The position numbers and the translations under genes are program-made. The notes beneath the pieces were generated by a model, which searched no databases, was not told the DNA's origin, and saw nothing but the letters and a program-made list of their open reading frames with translations. A stretch of 64,000 bases of DNA from Tipula vernalis (lineage: Eukaryota > Arthropoda > Insecta > Diptera > Tipulidae): assembly GCA_958295665.1 (NCBI GenBank), contig OY282558.1, positions 22,257,409 to 22,321,408 of the forward strand, given 5' to 3'. How positions within the stretch are numbered: the first letter of the stretch is position 1; each line of letters opens with the position of its first letter. Below are positions 63,401-64,000 of this stretch, piece after piece.

Positions 63401-64000
63401 AGTAAAAGCCATAAAATATTGACCTTTGAGCCAGAATATTTTTGAAATATTTATTGGGTATTTTGGCTTTGGATGACGTGTGACCTTTTTTCTCTGGTAA
63501 TATTTAGTTAATTCTAATCAAATGGAGAATTAATTAGGAAAGCTAAAATTCCAAATTGTTTTTAATTATCAGCGTAATTAAAAACAATTTGTAATTTGAG
63601 CACATTCTAAAACATCAAATCCAGGAAATTGGGCTAGTAGTCAAGATAATTTTCAATTTGTTTCTGGAAATAGTAAAATATTTTAAACAACTGGAATCAA
63701 AAAAATTTAGGACATTAATTCTGAAATAATTTGAAGGAATTTCTTAATTTGTTCTCAAACTTATGAAATATTTGAATCAACAATTATTTTAGTTACACCC
63801 ACTGATTTAAGCTAAAAGCTTTGCGTGTAACAAATTATGAAGCAAAATTGAGAAATTTTTCAAACAACATTTCAGAATTAAGTAAGTCCCGCACTGAAAA
63901 GAAGTACTAGAATTTTTGTCTTAGTTAAACACTAATCTTGAGAATTTATAACAAAAACTTCGTGTAATTTATAAAACTTTATATTTTAGAAATATAGATT
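60402..64000. other. AT-rich non-coding DNA
   Basis: No gene recognised. One perfect hairpin lies at 63553-63590. Confidence 0.4.
63553..63590. repeat. perfect 16-bp hairpin
   Basis: AAATTGTTTTTAATTA, loop TCAGCG, then the exact inverse. AT-rich, so chance is possible. Confidence 0.6.

Overview
The window reads as repeat-dense, non-coding nuclear DNA of an insect, most likely a fly. The basis is an AT content of roughly 70% (by eye), long (TA)n tracts, short GT-AG introns, and a transposon mix typical of Diptera: Harbinger with a MADF partner, CR1/Jockey-like and RNase H-bearing LINEs, Penelope-like elements, hAT and TIR/fold-back elements. I found no convincing host exon, tRNA or rRNA gene. 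It could be an intergenic desert or the inside of very long introns.

Layout. 71-1810 is an ~869-bp terminal-inverted-repeat element with a nearly identical inverted copy of itself inserted inside it. 4071-4600 is a decayed inverted/tandem repeat. 4939-7010 is a TIR element with an 8-bp target duplication whose interior is a 173-bp tandem array with a four-monomer higher-order period. 9965-12531 is a decayed DNA transposon with long TIRs and an unnamed zinc-finger-type transposase. 13014-13570 is a Penelope remnant with GIY-YIG homology. 14203-17017 is a broken LINE followed by a (TA)n tract. 19338-22815 is a 3.48-kb PIF/Harbinger element with an open, spliced transposase and a crippled MADF/BESS partner.

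26198-27105 is a possible TTAA-flanked TIR element abutting a CR1/Jockey-like LINE (27106-31029, minus strand). 32641-33556 (minus) is a ~300-codon unrecognised pseudogene. 36020-38165 is a GC-rich, 5'-truncated LINE with RNase H. 38430-39270 is another Penelope remnant that has lost its GIY-YIG core. 43440-44614 is a long-TIR element. 50129-50267 is a pogo/Tc1-type MITE. 50500-50934 is a 5'-truncated Jockey tail with a target duplication. 51757-52930 is a second inverted-plus-tandem array (169-bp unit). 55631-56147 is a hAT transposase C-terminal end. 57125-58340 holds diverged fly-type repeats and a G-poor repeat. 58964-60398 holds two inverted Harbinger-type MITEs joined at a shared TAA.

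How the parts work together. The only gene set with an evident shared function is the Harbinger pair, a DDE transposase plus a Myb/MADF-type DNA-binding partner. The transposase looks complete at sequence level; the partner carries a frameshift and a nonsense codon. The most unusual material is the set of elements that combine inverted ends with internal tandem arrays, and the self-nested element at the start. Everything was read by eye; identities are estimates and no database search was run.
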